64,000 nt of DNA from Marinirhabdus gelatinilytica (GTDB taxonomy: Bacteria > Bacteroidota > Bacteroidia > Flavobacteriales > Flavobacteriaceae): NCBI RefSeq assembly GCF_003353425.1, contig NZ_QRAO01000003.1:46773-110772 (forward strand), given 5' to 3'. Under the pieces are notes generated by a model. It was given only the letters and a program-made list of their open reading frames with translations, did not search any database and had not been told where the DNA came from. The translations under genes were made by a program, and so were the position numbers. Below are positions 25,498 through 35,500 of this stretch, one piece after another; within the stretch, counting starts at the first letter, position 1, and every line of letters starts with the position of its first letter.

Positions 25498-26109
25498 ATG
25501 AAAACCGTCCAGCTCTTTTTCTGTTGTCTTTTATTGAATCTACCTTTATTGGGAAATTCCCAGGAGTTGGTGGACATAGCCGATTTTCCTTCTAAATTTG
25601 AATACGACGTACGTTACGCCACTACCCATAACTTTATAGGCGAAGCACTGTACGATTGTGCCGTGTGCCTTCTACAGCCTGAAGTTGCAGATGCCCTCCT
25701 TAAAGCAAACCAATATTTTTGTGAAAAGGGCTACCGTATCCAACTGTACGATTGCTATCGCCCGCTGGACATACAGAAAAAGATGTGGGCAAAAGTGCCG
25801 CGCCCAACGTATGTGGCCAATCCCTACGGCAAAGGAAGCATACACAACAAAGGTGCTGCTGTGGATATCACATTGGTCACGCTAGAAGGTTGCTTTGTGG
25901 ATATGGGCAGCGATTACGACCATTTTGGGAGAGAGAGCCACATAGACAATTATAATTTTTCTGAAGAAACCCTCTCCAACCGTAAGCTGCTACGGGAAGG
26001 AATGCAAAAGTTTGGTTTTGGCACCGTACGAACCGAGTGGTGGCATTACAGCTACCGTAAAAACTGGAGCTACCCTACCCTTAACGAACCTCTGCCCTGT
26101 GAGGAATAG
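25498..26109 (+). CDS. D-alanyl-D-alanine dipeptidase (VanX/DdpX type, M15D)
   Basis: Exported zinc dipeptidase of 203 residues that splits D-Ala-D-Ala. Signal peptide 1-22 (FFCCLLLNLPLLGNSQ). The catalytic Arg lies in YRPLD (R88), zinc ligands H116 and D123 in SIHNKGAAVDITL, third ligand H183 and general base E180 in EWWHYSY. All family residues are intact. Periplasmic members recycle peptidoglycan dipeptides rather than give vancomycin resistance; there is no vanHA-like gene here. Confidence 0.92.
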   Translation: MKTVQLFFCCLLLNLPLLGNSQELVDIADFPSKFEYDVRYATTHNFIGEALYDCAVCLLQPEVADALLKANQYFCEKGYRIQLYDCYRPLDIQKKMWAKVPRPTYVANPYGKGSIHNKGAAVDITLVTLEGCFVDMGSDYDHFGRESHIDNYNFSEETLSNRKLLREGMQKFGFGTVRTEWWHYSYRKNWSYPTLNEPLPCEE

Positions 26110-26111
26110 GG

Positions 26112-27044
26112 CTATTCTTTTTTCTTTATCTCGAAATCCTCGACAACATCCATCTTAACCCGAACCGGTAAATCGTTGGTGCCCCCGTACAGTTTCAGTT
26201 CGGTGATATCGCCCGGCATAATGAACTGGGCTTTGATAAATGCCTCTTTCACTTCTTTTATAATTTTCCCGCGCAACTGTCTAGAAGCCCTACGATAGTC
26301 TACTGTATGTATCCAAAAGAACACTTTTAGGTTTACGGTACTGGCGGCAAGTTCATTTTCAATAACAAAGTTTTCGTGGATATCATCTTGAACAATTTCA
26401 GTATTGGACCTCAATATTTCCATGATTATCGCTTTTGCCCTTTCAATATCGTCCTCATACCCTATGCCCACAACAAATTCTACCCTGTAAAAACCATCGG
26501 CCGTATAATTTTCAACAGGTTTTGTGAGTACGTCGCTATTTGGGATATATATATCGCGGCCATCGGTTGTTTTAATGTGGGTATACCGAAAGTTAAGAGC
26601 CATTACCTTCCCAAAATGATCGTCTACCATTATAGTATCGTTCACTCCAAACGGCCTGTTGAACGCCAAGATAATCCCCGCTAAAAAGTTCTTCCCAATA
26701 TCCTGGAACGCAAATCCCAATATTATAGCGGCACCTCCAGCAGCGGTCAAGATACCTGCTGCAACCCCTCGTAGTCCTGCTACGTCCAGCGCGATCATAA
26801 TGGCAATGATGATGAAAATAATTTTTACCGCTTGGGTTAAGAAACGGGCCATCAGGGGATCTTCGGCTCTTTTCAAAATTCGTTTCCTGAAAAAGTTGGT
26901 AAGTACTTGTGCGATTAAGATTCCTGCTACGATTATAAATATACCCAAGGCAATCCTAGGGAGAAGGGTAAGGAATTTATCGTAGTAGTTTTCGGCGGCT
27001 TTAGCTATGGTCTCTGCGGCAGATGTGTCTTCTCTTTGTATCAT
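26112..27044 (-). CDS. MscS-family mechanosensitive channel (second)
   Basis: Channel protein of 310 residues. Three membrane helices are visible (IALGIFIIVAGILIAQVLTNFF; IIFIIIAIMIALDVAGLRG; pore helix VAAGILTAAGGAAIILGFAFQDIGKNFLAGIIL), followed by the beta domain (GVNDTIMVDDHFGKVMALNFRYTHIKTTDGRDIYIPNSDVL) and a C-terminal domain with long charged tail. The pore helix carries the GG pair of small-conductance members. It converges with the dipeptidase gene with two bases between the stops. Confidence 0.92.
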   Translation of the reverse strand: MIQREDTSAAETIAKAAENYYDKFLTLLPRIALGIFIIVAGILIAQVLTNFFRKRILKRAEDPLMARFLTQAVKIIFIIIAIMIALDVAGLRGVAAGILTAAGGAAIILGFAFQDIGKNFLAGIILAFNRPFGVNDTIMVDDHFGKVMALNFRYTHIKTTDGRDIYIPNSDVLTKPVENYTADGFYRVEFVVGIGYEDDIERAKAIIMEILRSNTEIVQDDIHENFVIENELAASTVNLKVFFWIHTVDYRRASRQLRGKIIKEVKEAFIKAQFIMPGDITELKLYGGTNDLPVRVKMDVVEDFEIKKKE

Positions 27045-27140
27045 AAAACAATTAATAAACCTAAAGATACGATAACCGTTTTGTATACAAACATCTCTAA
27101 ATTATTTTTTTCAATTTGCGGTAGCGGGTTTTAGTTGTTC

Positions 27141-27148
27141 TATCTTTG
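27141..27148 (+). promoter_or_regulatory. -7 box of the DUF3817/mscM pair
   Basis: TATCTTTG matches TAnnTTTG, with a TTTG 22 bases upstream (27115-27118) as a candidate -33 element. It lies downstream of the ATG at 27135, which excludes that ATG as the start of the DUF3817 gene. Confidence 0.6.
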
Positions 27149-27164
27149 CAAAAATTTTATTTCA

Positions 27165-27443
27165 GTGGATATTTCAGTAAAAACATTTAAGATCGTAAGT
27201 ACGTTGGAAGCAATTTCATTCCTCGTTTTGTTGGGCATTGCCATGCCACTAAAATATATTTGGGATATGCCCCAGATGGTTCGAGTTGTAGGGATGGCTC
27301 ACGGTATCCTTTTTATTGCCTATATTATAGGTGCCTATCTCATGAAGGAAAAGCTGAACTGGTCCTGGGGAACACTTGCCATAGTGATGCTTTGCTCTGT
27401 ACTTCCCTTTGGGCCTTTTTACGCAGAAAAAAAATATTTATAG
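27165..27443 (+). CDS. DUF3817 small membrane protein
   Basis: Integral membrane protein of 92 residues starting at GTG 27165; the longer ATG start at 27135 precedes the -7 box and is rejected. Three helices are seen: TLEAISFLVLLGIAMPLKYI, VGMAHGILFIAYIIGAYLM and GTLAIVMLCSVLPFGPFYAE. The motifs AHGILF and P-FGPF are typical of DUF3817. Function is unknown. The next gene, an MscS homologue, begins 30 bases later, so the two probably share an mRNA. Confidence 0.8.
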   Translation: MDISVKTFKIVSTLEAISFLVLLGIAMPLKYIWDMPQMVRVVGMAHGILFIAYIIGAYLMKEKLNWSWGTLAIVMLCSVLPFGPFYAEKKYL

Positions 27444-27473
27444 GGAAATTTTAAATAGTAGTTGTAAAAAACA

Positions 27474-28754
27474 ATGAACAGAGAAACCATAAATACGTAT
27501 GCCTGCCTATTGCGCAATTATCTTACAGATTTGGGTATGGGCGAGTATTGGGCAGCACTGCTGAACGTTATAGCAAACGTAATTGTGGTGGCAGTGGTCG
27601 CTACTATTTTGGACATTGTTTCTAGGAAGATAATAGTGCAGCTTTTTAAAGCCTTTAGCGACAAGACCAAGACCACCTTCGACGATTTCTTGGTGAAGAG
27701 TAACTTCCCTAGGTTTGTAGCCCACTTTATTCCGTTGGGGCTTGTTTGGTACCTTCTTCCTTCAATATTTCAGGATTTTGAACCTGTAGAACAAAGTGTG
27801 CATACGTTGGCACTCTTGTACCTGGTATTGTTATCTATCCTGGTTTTTAGAAGCCTTTTACGAACTGCCAATAATTATTTAAGGTACAGCAAGGAAAAGT
27901 ATAGCGACAAACCATTGGAGAGCTACGTACAGGTGTTGATGATTTTTGCTTGGAGTGTTGGTATTTTCCTGCTCATTAATATCTTAACCGATTTTAGCCT
28001 GAAGAGCTTGACCACCCTTGGAGCATTCTCGGCAGTATTGCTATTAATCTTTAAGGACACCATTCTTGGCTTTGTTGCGAGCATTCAGGTCTCGGTGAAC
28101 GATATCGTGCGTATTGGCGATTGGATAACCTTTAGCAAATATGGGGCCGATGGGTACGTTACCGAAATAAACCTGGCAACCGTACGTGTACAGAATTTTG
28201 ACCACACCTACACCACCATCCCCACCTACAGTCTCATTGCAGACTCGTTCCAAAACTGGCGTGGGATGCAAGAGAGTACTGGACGACGTATTAAACGTTC
28301 CATTTTTATAAAACAGAATTCCATAAAATTCCTTTCTGCTGAAGAACTAGAGCAACTAAAGAAAATACAGCTCATAGCCCCATATATAGAGCATCGCGAA
28401 AGAGATGTCACAAAATACAATAAAGCGACCGAAGCGGACAAATCACTGGCCATAAACGGAAGGAACCAAACCAATCTTGGGATATTCAGAAAATATGCCG
28501 ATGCCTTTTTGCACGAAAATCCTGCCATTAACAAAGAGGAGTTCTTGATGGTGCGCCACTTGCCCCCTACCAATAAAGGGATTCCTATTGAGATATTCTG
28601 CTATAGCTATGATAAAACGTGGGTAAATTACGAACACATCCAAGCCGATATCTTTGACCACCTTATTGCGTCAGTCCCCTATTTTGGGCTGGAACTTTTT
28701 GAGTCCCCCTCTGGAAAGGATTTAGCAAATATTTCCTTAAATACACGCAAATAA
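27474..28754 (+). CDS. MscS-family channel, YbdG/MscM-like
   Basis: Channel protein of 426 residues, longer than the two other MscS homologues and close to YbdG in size. It has five membrane helices (YWAALLNVIANVIVVAVVATIL; FVAHFIPLGLVWYLLPSIF; HTLALLYLVLLSILVFRSLL; YVQVLMIFAWSVGIFLLIN; pore helix SLTTLGAFSAVLLLIFKDTILGFVASI), then the beta domain (VNDIVRIGDWITFSKYGADGYVTEINLATVRVQNFDHTYTTIPTYSL) and the YbdG-type alpha/beta end (GRRIKRSIFIKQNSIKFLS...VMVRHLPPT). The family gives a modest osmotic-shock protection. Confidence 0.92.
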   Translation: MNRETINTYACLLRNYLTDLGMGEYWAALLNVIANVIVVAVVATILDIVSRKIIVQLFKAFSDKTKTTFDDFLVKSNFPRFVAHFIPLGLVWYLLPSIFQDFEPVEQSVHTLALLYLVLLSILVFRSLLRTANNYLRYSKEKYSDKPLESYVQVLMIFAWSVGIFLLINILTDFSLKSLTTLGAFSAVLLLIFKDTILGFVASIQVSVNDIVRIGDWITFSKYGADGYVTEINLATVRVQNFDHTYTTIPTYSLIADSFQNWRGMQESTGRRIKRSIFIKQNSIKFLSAEELEQLKKIQLIAPYIEHRERDVTKYNKATEADKSLAINGRNQTNLGIFRKYADAFLHENPAINKEEFLMVRHLPPTNKGIPIEIFCYSYDKTWVNYEHIQADIFDHLIASVPYFGLELFESPSGKDLANISLNTRK

Positions 28755-28780
28755 GCACTGTTTTCTGCTACTTTAGCAGT

Positions 28781-29887
28781 ATGAACCCAATTAGCTTCCT
28801 CAAACGGGTAAAAACCAAAACGTATCTCCAGATTTTCGGGGGTATTGTAGTTGTGCTCACTTTGTTTAGATTTATAGCTTCAGATTACTGGTGGGTACGG
28901 ATCTTCGATTTTCCCCACGTGCAACTCACGGTGTTGACTGTAGTAGCTTTCCTTGCTTATTTTATAAAGTTCGATTTTAAATGGCGGAACGATTATATTT
29001 TTGCCGGGGCCTTGCTCGCTTGTATGCTCTATCAGTTTCTTAAAATTTATAATTATACACCCTTAGCTTCTTTTGAAATTGAAAATGCTACAGAAATAGT
29101 TGAAGACAAATCACTATCATTTTACACGGCTAACGTATTTCAGAAAAATAAAGAGCACGAGCAGTTACTGAACATACTCGATACCATTAATGCTGATGTC
29201 TTACTCTTTACTGAAACCCACAAAGAGTGGCAACAAAGTATCTCCAATAGAATATTGGACAGATATCCGTATAGGATTGAAAAGCCCCTGCCCAATACTT
29301 ACGGTATGCTCCTCTATTCAAAACTGGAATTAGTAAACCCGAAAATTAAGTTTCAGGTGGACGATAGTATTCCTTCTATCCATACAAAGGTTATAATGCC
29401 CTTAGGTGACACCATACAGCTGTACGCTATACACCCTACACCGCCTATGCCATTACACAACCCAAAATCTACCGAACGTGATAAGGAAATGATGCTTACC
29501 GCAAAACTTGCAAATAAATCAAATTTTCCAGTGGCGGTGATTGGAGACTTTAACGATGTAGCCTGGTCCCAGACTACAACATTGTTTCAACGTATCAGTG
29601 GATTGTTGGATCCTAGAAAAGGACGTGGATTATATAATACTTTTAATGCAAAAAACCCCTTGATGCGATGGCCATTGGACCATATTTTTGTAGGGCCAGA
29701 ATTTCGTGTAGTTACTATGGAACGTGGTGAAGACATAAATTCTGACCATTTCCCGATGTATATCAAACTCAGTCTTGAACCCGAGAAAGCTACTGAGCAA
29801 AAACTCAAACCACCAACCAAAGCCGAAATAGAAAATTGCGAGGAACAAATCAAAGGTTCTTCTATGAGCCTTAAGGATGTATATTAA
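28781..29887 (+). CDS. Membrane-anchored endonuclease/exonuclease/phosphatase-family protein
   Basis: Product of 368 residues. Three N-terminal membrane segments (YLQIFGGIVVVLTLFRFIA; QLTVLTVVAFLAYFI; YIFAGALLACMLYQFL) precede a full EEP fold at ~100-340. The catalytic motifs are intact: NVFQKN (metal site), LLFTETH, YAIHPTPP, VIGDFNDVAWS, WPLDHIFVG and NSDHFPM. The active site should face the periplasm. EEP proteins cut nucleic acids or remove phosphate from lipids or sugars; the substrate is not predictable here. Its stop overlaps the convergent DUF72 gene by four bases. Confidence 0.87.
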   Translation: MNPISFLKRVKTKTYLQIFGGIVVVLTLFRFIASDYWWVRIFDFPHVQLTVLTVVAFLAYFIKFDFKWRNDYIFAGALLACMLYQFLKIYNYTPLASFEIENATEIVEDKSLSFYTANVFQKNKEHEQLLNILDTINADVLLFTETHKEWQQSISNRILDRYPYRIEKPLPNTYGMLLYSKLELVNPKIKFQVDDSIPSIHTKVIMPLGDTIQLYAIHPTPPMPLHNPKSTERDKEMMLTAKLANKSNFPVAVIGDFNDVAWSQTTTLFQRISGLLDPRKGRGLYNTFNAKNPLMRWPLDHIFVGPEFRVVTMERGEDINSDHFPMYIKLSLEPEKATEQKLKPPTKAEIENCEEQIKGSSMSLKDVY

Positions 29888-30771
29888 AACAGCGTCTTAG
29901 GCTTATCCATTTGTGGAATATGCAATGAGGTACCAAAACGTTCATTCGCTTTTTTTATAAAATGTGCCGAAAGTAACGGAGACGCTTTTTCCATATTTTG
30001 GTGTACAAAAAAGTAAATGTTCTGTAATCCTTGTTCCAGCCAACTTTCCAACCTATCAATCCAATCGTCCATACGCGTATAATCAGTCTCGTGGTTTGCA
30101 CCGTTGTAGCGTATAAAGGCCGATGGGGTCGTCATTCTCATATGCAACAAATCCCTCCTACCCGCGCTATCTACAATTATGTTTGAAACATGATACTTCT
30201 CAAGCATGTCGTAGAGCTCATTTGCCACTATTTCATCGTTGAACCAATCGGTATGGCGAAACTCCACGGCAATGTGCATATCTTTGGGAATAGCTTCAAA
30301 AAAAGGAACTAGCCTATCCATGTTCTTTGGCGAAAAAGTGCCGTGCATCTGTACAAAGGGCATTTCCAGTTTTTCTTTCAAGTTGGAGGCGTTCAGCAAA
30401 TATTCATTTAGGTACCCCTCAAAATCGTTCAACCGTTTCCAGTGGGACACCCCTTGGAATACCTTAGGAAAAAACCGAAAATGCGCTGGGGTTTTTTCGT
30501 ACCAGCTTGCAAATGTATCGGCTGGGAAGATTCGATAAAAGGTAGCATTAAGCTCTATACTGTTAAACTGTGTTGCGTAATAGGTGAGTTCATCTTTTGT
30601 GCCGCGGGGATAGAAACCTTTTAAGTCTGCCCGGTTCCATTTGGCACAGCCTACATAGAGTGTCGGTTTTTCAACCTTTTCAAAACTAGAGAGCAATGGT
30701 TTCGTACCGGGATGGTCTGGCGGAAGCGTAAAGTCTATCTCAGCGGGGTTGTCTACTTTTCCAAATTTCAT
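29884..30771 (-). CDS. DUF72 family protein (YecE-like)
   Basis: Cytosolic TIM-barrel-like protein of 295 residues. The features LYVGCAKWNRADLKGFYPRG, FNSIELNATFYRIFPADTFASWYEKTPAHFRFFPKV, PFVQMHGTFSPKN, HIAVEFRHTDWFNDE, FIRYNGANHETDY and IYFFVHQNMEKASPL match the DUF72 family strand by strand. The biochemical role of the family is not established; distant similarity to xylose-isomerase-like barrels suggests metal-dependent chemistry. Confidence 0.9.
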   Translation of the reverse strand: MKFGKVDNPAEIDFTLPPDHPGTKPLLSSFEKVEKPTLYVGCAKWNRADLKGFYPRGTKDELTYYATQFNSIELNATFYRIFPADTFASWYEKTPAHFRFFPKVFQGVSHWKRLNDFEGYLNEYLLNASNLKEKLEMPFVQMHGTFSPKNMDRLVPFFEAIPKDMHIAVEFRHTDWFNDEIVANELYDMLEKYHVSNIIVDSAGRRDLLHMRMTTPSAFIRYNGANHETDYTRMDDWIDRLESWLEQGLQNIYFFVHQNMEKASPLLSAHFIKKANERFGTSLHIPQMDKPKTLF

Positions 30772-30900
30772 GTGCTGTGAACTTTTCAGTAAAGATACAT
30801 AGAATCAAAATGTTAAATTGGAAAAAAAATATAACAAGCATGTAACAAAAACTACTCTTAAGAGTCTTACCTTTACGATAAACCAAAATAACACTATAAC

Positions 30901-31650
30901 ATGAAAACAGTAAAAACATTATTTTTTGCAATCGTATTTGCAGCTATATCACCTTTGGCTCAAGCACAGGATATGACCGCAGATGAAATTATTGACGCAT
31001 ATTTCGAAAACACCGGCGGTCAAGATAATTGGGAGGACATAGAGAGCCTACGCTATACAGGTACTGCAAATGTACAAGGGATGGAATTTCCCTGGATAAT
31101 GACAATGACAGAAGATGGAAAGCAAGCCCTTGTTATCGATTTCCAAGGTCAAAAAATCACACAGTATGCTTACGACGGTGAAACCATGTGGACTACAAAC
31201 TTTATGACGCAAGAAGCAGAGAAAGCAGATGCCGAAACTAGCGACAATATGAAAAAAGCTTCCAAGAAAAATTTTATATCGCCTCTCTTAAACTATAAGG
31301 ACAAAGGATATGAAGTTGAATTGATAGGTAATGAAACTATTGAAGGTACTGATACTTATAAAATAAAACTTACCGAAGACCCTATCATGGTAGACGGTGT
31401 AGAGACCCCAAAAATCTCCTATTACTTTTTTGAAAAAGAAAACATGGTGCCTATTGCCATAGAAACCGAAGTAAAACAAGGTCCTATGGCGGGTCAAAAA
31501 ATTCAGGACTCCATGAGCGACTACCAAGAGGTTGATGGATTGTATTTTCCATTTAGCATGACCCAAGGCGGACAAGCAATGCAGGTTACCAAGATTGAGG
31601 TAAACCCAGAAATAGACGATGCTGTTTTTGCCTTTCCAGAAAAGAAGTAA
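30901..31650 (+). CDS. Secreted LolA-fold-like protein (copy 1)
   Basis: Exported protein of 249 residues with signal peptide (LFFAIVFAAISPLAQAQ). The mature part begins MTADEIIDAYFENTGGQDNWEDIESLRYTG and continues as an antiparallel sheet, the pattern of LolA/LppX-like lipoprotein-sorting folds (YAYDGETMWTTNFMTQEAE; ISYYFFEKENMVPIAIETEV; DYQEVDGLYFPFSM). No lipobox. The next gene is a clear tandem copy, and the VPS10/BNR gene follows, so the three may form an export-linked group. Role in binding a lipid or lipopeptide is inference from the fold. Confidence 0.8.
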   Translation: MKTVKTLFFAIVFAAISPLAQAQDMTADEIIDAYFENTGGQDNWEDIESLRYTGTANVQGMEFPWIMTMTEDGKQALVIDFQGQKITQYAYDGETMWTTNFMTQEAEKADAETSDNMKKASKKNFISPLLNYKDKGYEVELIGNETIEGTDTYKIKLTEDPIMVDGVETPKISYYFFEKENMVPIAIETEVKQGPMAGQKIQDSMSDYQEVDGLYFPFSMTQGGQAMQVTKIEVNPEIDDAVFAFPEKK

Positions 31651-31664
31651 ACAATAGAGACAAA

Positions 31665-31697
31665 CAAAAAAATCCCTGCTCGTTCGGGGATTTTTTT
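31665..31697 (+). terminator. Intrinsic terminator between the two LolA-like copies
   Basis: AATCCC (31671-31676) pairs with GGGATT (31687-31692), extended by the flanking A and T runs, with a ten-base loop and a T run behind. Confidence 0.8.
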
Positions 31698-31781
31698 ATC
31701 TCCAACATGTTAAAAATAAAGAATCCCTGTAACAGTTTTTAAGAGTAGATGACGTATATTTAAGCAAACCATAAAAAAACT

Positions 31782-32534
31782 ATGAAAACGTCACGACATT
31801 TTTTAAGCGTATTCCTGTTCCTGTTTGTTGTATCCTTGACAAATGCGCAGACAGCAGACGAAATTGTTGACAATTACTTCGAGAACACCGGAGGTAAAGA
31901 GAATTGGGAGAAATTAGAAACCCTAAAGTTTACCGGCAGCTTGGGCTTTCAGGGAATGCAACTCCCAGTAACCTTAATTCAAACCAAGAGCGGCAAGCAA
32001 TTGGTTGGGGCTGAAATACAAGGGCAAATGTTCTACCAGATGGTGTACGATGGTGAAACGCTTTGGAAAACGAACCAGCAAACTTTTGAAGCAGAAAAGA
32101 ATGATGCCGAAACTACAGAAAACTACAAACTCACCATAGCAGATTTCCCCGATCCGTTCTTGAATTATAAAGAAAAAGGATACAAGATTGAATTAATGGG
32201 TCAACAAATGGTCGAGGGCACTGAAACCTTCAAGATTAAATTGGAGAAAAAGCCCAAGATGTTCAATGATATACAAGAGCCAAACATAGAATACTACTAC
32301 TTTGAAAAGGAAAATTTTGTACCTATACTCGTTGAAAAAAATGTAATGATAGGCCCCAATACCAGTCAGTTAGGCACAACAAAGCTAAGTGATTATCGTG
32401 AAGTTGAAGGTATCTACTTCCCCTTTTCAATTATTGAGGGAGTACAAGGTAACCCAGACGCGCAACCCATTGTAATAAAAGAAATAGAGGTAAACCCTGA
32501 ATTAGACGATAGCATTTTCGACTTTCCAAAATAA
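31782..32534 (+). CDS. Secreted LolA-fold-like protein (copy 2)
   Basis: Exported protein of 250 residues and a tandem paralogue of the preceding gene: TADEIVDNYFENTGGKENWEKLETLKFTG aligns with the start of copy 1, and the motifs MVYDGETLWKTNQQTFEAEKNDAETTENYK, NYKEKGYKIELMGQQMVEGTETFKIKL and EVEGIYFPFSI keep the same spacing. Signal peptide ends TNAQ. The two have diverged considerably, so the duplication is not recent. It ends 45 bases before the VPS10/BNR gene and probably shares its transcript. Confidence 0.82.
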   Translation: MKTSRHFLSVFLFLFVVSLTNAQTADEIVDNYFENTGGKENWEKLETLKFTGSLGFQGMQLPVTLIQTKSGKQLVGAEIQGQMFYQMVYDGETLWKTNQQTFEAEKNDAETTENYKLTIADFPDPFLNYKEKGYKIELMGQQMVEGTETFKIKLEKKPKMFNDIQEPNIEYYYFEKENFVPILVEKNVMIGPNTSQLGTTKLSDYREVEGIYFPFSIIEGVQGNPDAQPIVIKEIEVNPELDDSIFDFPK

Positions 32535-32579
32535 ACGAAACCAACAATAAATCTATAACTAAAAGTAAACCAGCACAAA

Positions 32580-35500
32580 ATGAAAAAACTCGTACTTACA
32601 CTTTTTGCTCTTGCGCTAATACCCTTGGCCGCTACGGCACAAGATAAGATAACCTTAAAAGGAAAAGAGCTCTTTGGCGATATGCGCGCCCGTCATATTG
32701 GTCCAGCACTTATGAGTGGACGTATTAATGACCTTGAACTCCATCCTTCAAATTCCAGGATAATCTATGCGGGCACCGCTGGTGGTGGAGTGTGGAAAAG
32801 TAGTGACGGAGGTGCCACCTTCTCCCCTATTTTCGACGACTACGTACAATCCATTGGTGTGGTCACCCTTGACCCGAATGACCCGGACCAAACCATTTGG
32901 GTGGGAACTGGAGAGACCTGGACCCGTAACTCGGTTTCGGTTGGCGATGGTCTATACCGAACTACCGATGGTGGGGGGACATGGAAGGAAATCCCAGGAT
33001 TTGAAAATAGCGAACGAATTGCTTCAGTAGTTGTAAATCCAAAAAACAGCAACGAAGTGTATGTGGGCGTGCTGGGTGCACTATGGAGCGACAGTGAGGA
33101 TCGTGGCGTGTACAAAACAACCGATGGCGGTAAAACATGGAACAAGATTTTATACGTAGGCCCATCTACTGGTGCCGCAGACGTAATCATGGATCCAACA
33201 AACCCTAATGTACTGTATACCTCAATGTGGCAGTTCCGAAGAACGGGCTGGGGCTTCAACTCGGGTGGAGAAAATAGTGCCATCTATAAATCTACCGATG
33301 CAGGTAAGACATGGAACAAGATACACAACGGTTTCCCGGGGGGGAAATTGGGACGTATAGGACTTGCCGTTGCACCCAGCGATAATAATAGATTGTACGC
33401 CGTGCTGGAGACAGAGGACAAAGCTAAAAATGGTCTTTGGGTTTCCAAAGATGCTGGAAAATCATGGGAGCACCTTAACAACGACTTCGGTTTGGTGGTG
33501 CGTCCGTTCTATTTTTCAAGAATTACCGTAGACCCCCGAAATCCAGATATTATCGTAAAAGGAGGCTTAAGTGGTTCCATAAGCCGTGACGGTGGCAAAA
33601 CCTTTAAAAACCTTGGACAGATGCACAGCGACATCCACGATGTTGTGTTTCATATAAAAGATAGCGATATTATGTACGCAGGGACCGATGGTGGTGTGTA
33701 CCGCTCCTGGAACGGTGGTACGACCTTCGAGATTGTTGAAAACTTACCGTTGTCGCAATTTTATCATATTTCAGTAGACGATGCCGAGCCTTATAATGTT
33801 TATGGTGGTCTACAAGATAACGGAAGCTGGTGGGGACCAAGTTCATCTCCCGGTGGTGTAGAAGCAAGAGACTGGAACAGTGTAGGTGCTGGAGATGGCT
33901 TTAGGGTATTGAAACACCCAACCAAGAATATTATTTATTCTGAAATGCAAGGTGCCGAAAATGTTTGGAGATACGATGTAGATAAAAACAGGACCAAGAC
34001 GATACAGCCGTTACCAAGAAAAGGAGATGAAGAGCTGCGTTTTAACTGGAATGCCCCCATGGCGGTAAGTGCACATGTGCCAGATCGCTTTTATATGGGA
34101 AGCCAGTTTGTACACCGAAGTGATGATATGGGTGATACCTGGACCATAATTTCTCCAGACTTGACCACCAACGATCCTGCAAAACAAGACCAGTCAAAGT
34201 CCGGTGGACTCTCTGTAGATAACAGTGGGGCCGAAAACCACACAACTATCTTTACCATTGCTGAGTCACCACTGGACCAGAATATACTTTGGGTAGGGAC
34301 GGATGACGGTAACGTACAGGTTACACAAGATGGCGGAAAGACATGGAACAACGTAACCCCTAACCTAGTAGGAATTCCTGCCAACACCTGGGTGTACCAT
34401 ATCGAAGCAAGTGTACACGGCAAGGGAACAGCTTATGCCGTATTTGATGGCCATACTACTGGCGATATGAAACCGTATGCTTTGAAGACCACCGATTTTG
34501 GGAAGACATGGAAAAATATCATTACAGATGATATTGATGAAAGAGCTTTTGTAAGAAATATTCAGGAAGATTACGAAAATGAAGATTTATTGTTCCTAGG
34601 TACCGAATTTGGACTGTATGTAACGATAGACGGAGGAAAAAACTGGTCGCACTTTACCAATAATATGCCACTTGTCGCTGTTCATTTTATCGATTTACAA
34701 AAGCAAACCAACGATCTTGTAATGGGGACCCATGGCCGTGGTGTTATCATTATTGATGATATTAGCCCTTTACGTGAGATAGACCAAGAAATATTGGCAA
34801 AAGATGTTCATTTTTTCGATACCGAGCCTATCACAATGGTTGAGCAAGGAGGCTTCTCTGGGAATTTTGGTGCTGAAACGCAGTTTGTGGGAGGTAATAA
34901 GCCCACTTCGGCACGAATTATTTACTACCTAAAGAAGAGACACACCTTTGGTAAAATGGCTATGGAAATCCAAGATATGGAGGGCAATACCCTTACTGAA
35001 TTAAATCCTGGAAAATCCAAAGGTATAAACGTGGTAAATTGGAACTTTAATACTACAACCCCAAAAATGGCAGCAGCAAAAACATTCTCTTTTGGTGGGT
35101 TTACCTCGCCTAGAGTTCCTGCTGGAAAATACAAAGTGGTATTAACAAAGGGAAAAAACACGTATGAACACATCATTGAAACTAAATACGACGATACAGC
35201 CATCACCACACTTGCTGAACGTAAAAAGCAAGAGGAAATGACTCAAGAAATGTTTGATATGGTTGAAGACCTTGCTTACATGGTCTATGAGATTGGCGAA
35301 ATGCAGGATAAAGCAAAAGAAGTGATGGAGAACAACCCAAAAGGAAAGAAAACAGCTCAAAAACTATACGATGCACTTGAAGACCTTCGCACCGATCTGG
35401 TAGTAACCACAGGAGATAACTATGTAGCCTCTGCAGAGCCGGAATTACGAGAGCGCATGGCAGAGCTATATGCAAACATTGCAGGTAGTTACGATCGCGT

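Noticed and set aside
25498..26109. Vancomycin-resistance gene vanX
   Set aside because: The catalytic residues fit, but it has a signal peptide and no vanH/vanA-type genes nearby, so a peptidoglycan-recycling role is more likely.
27135..27164. ATG start for the DUF3817 gene
   Set aside because: It lies upstream of the -7 box TATCTTTG and so would not be transcribed from that promoter.
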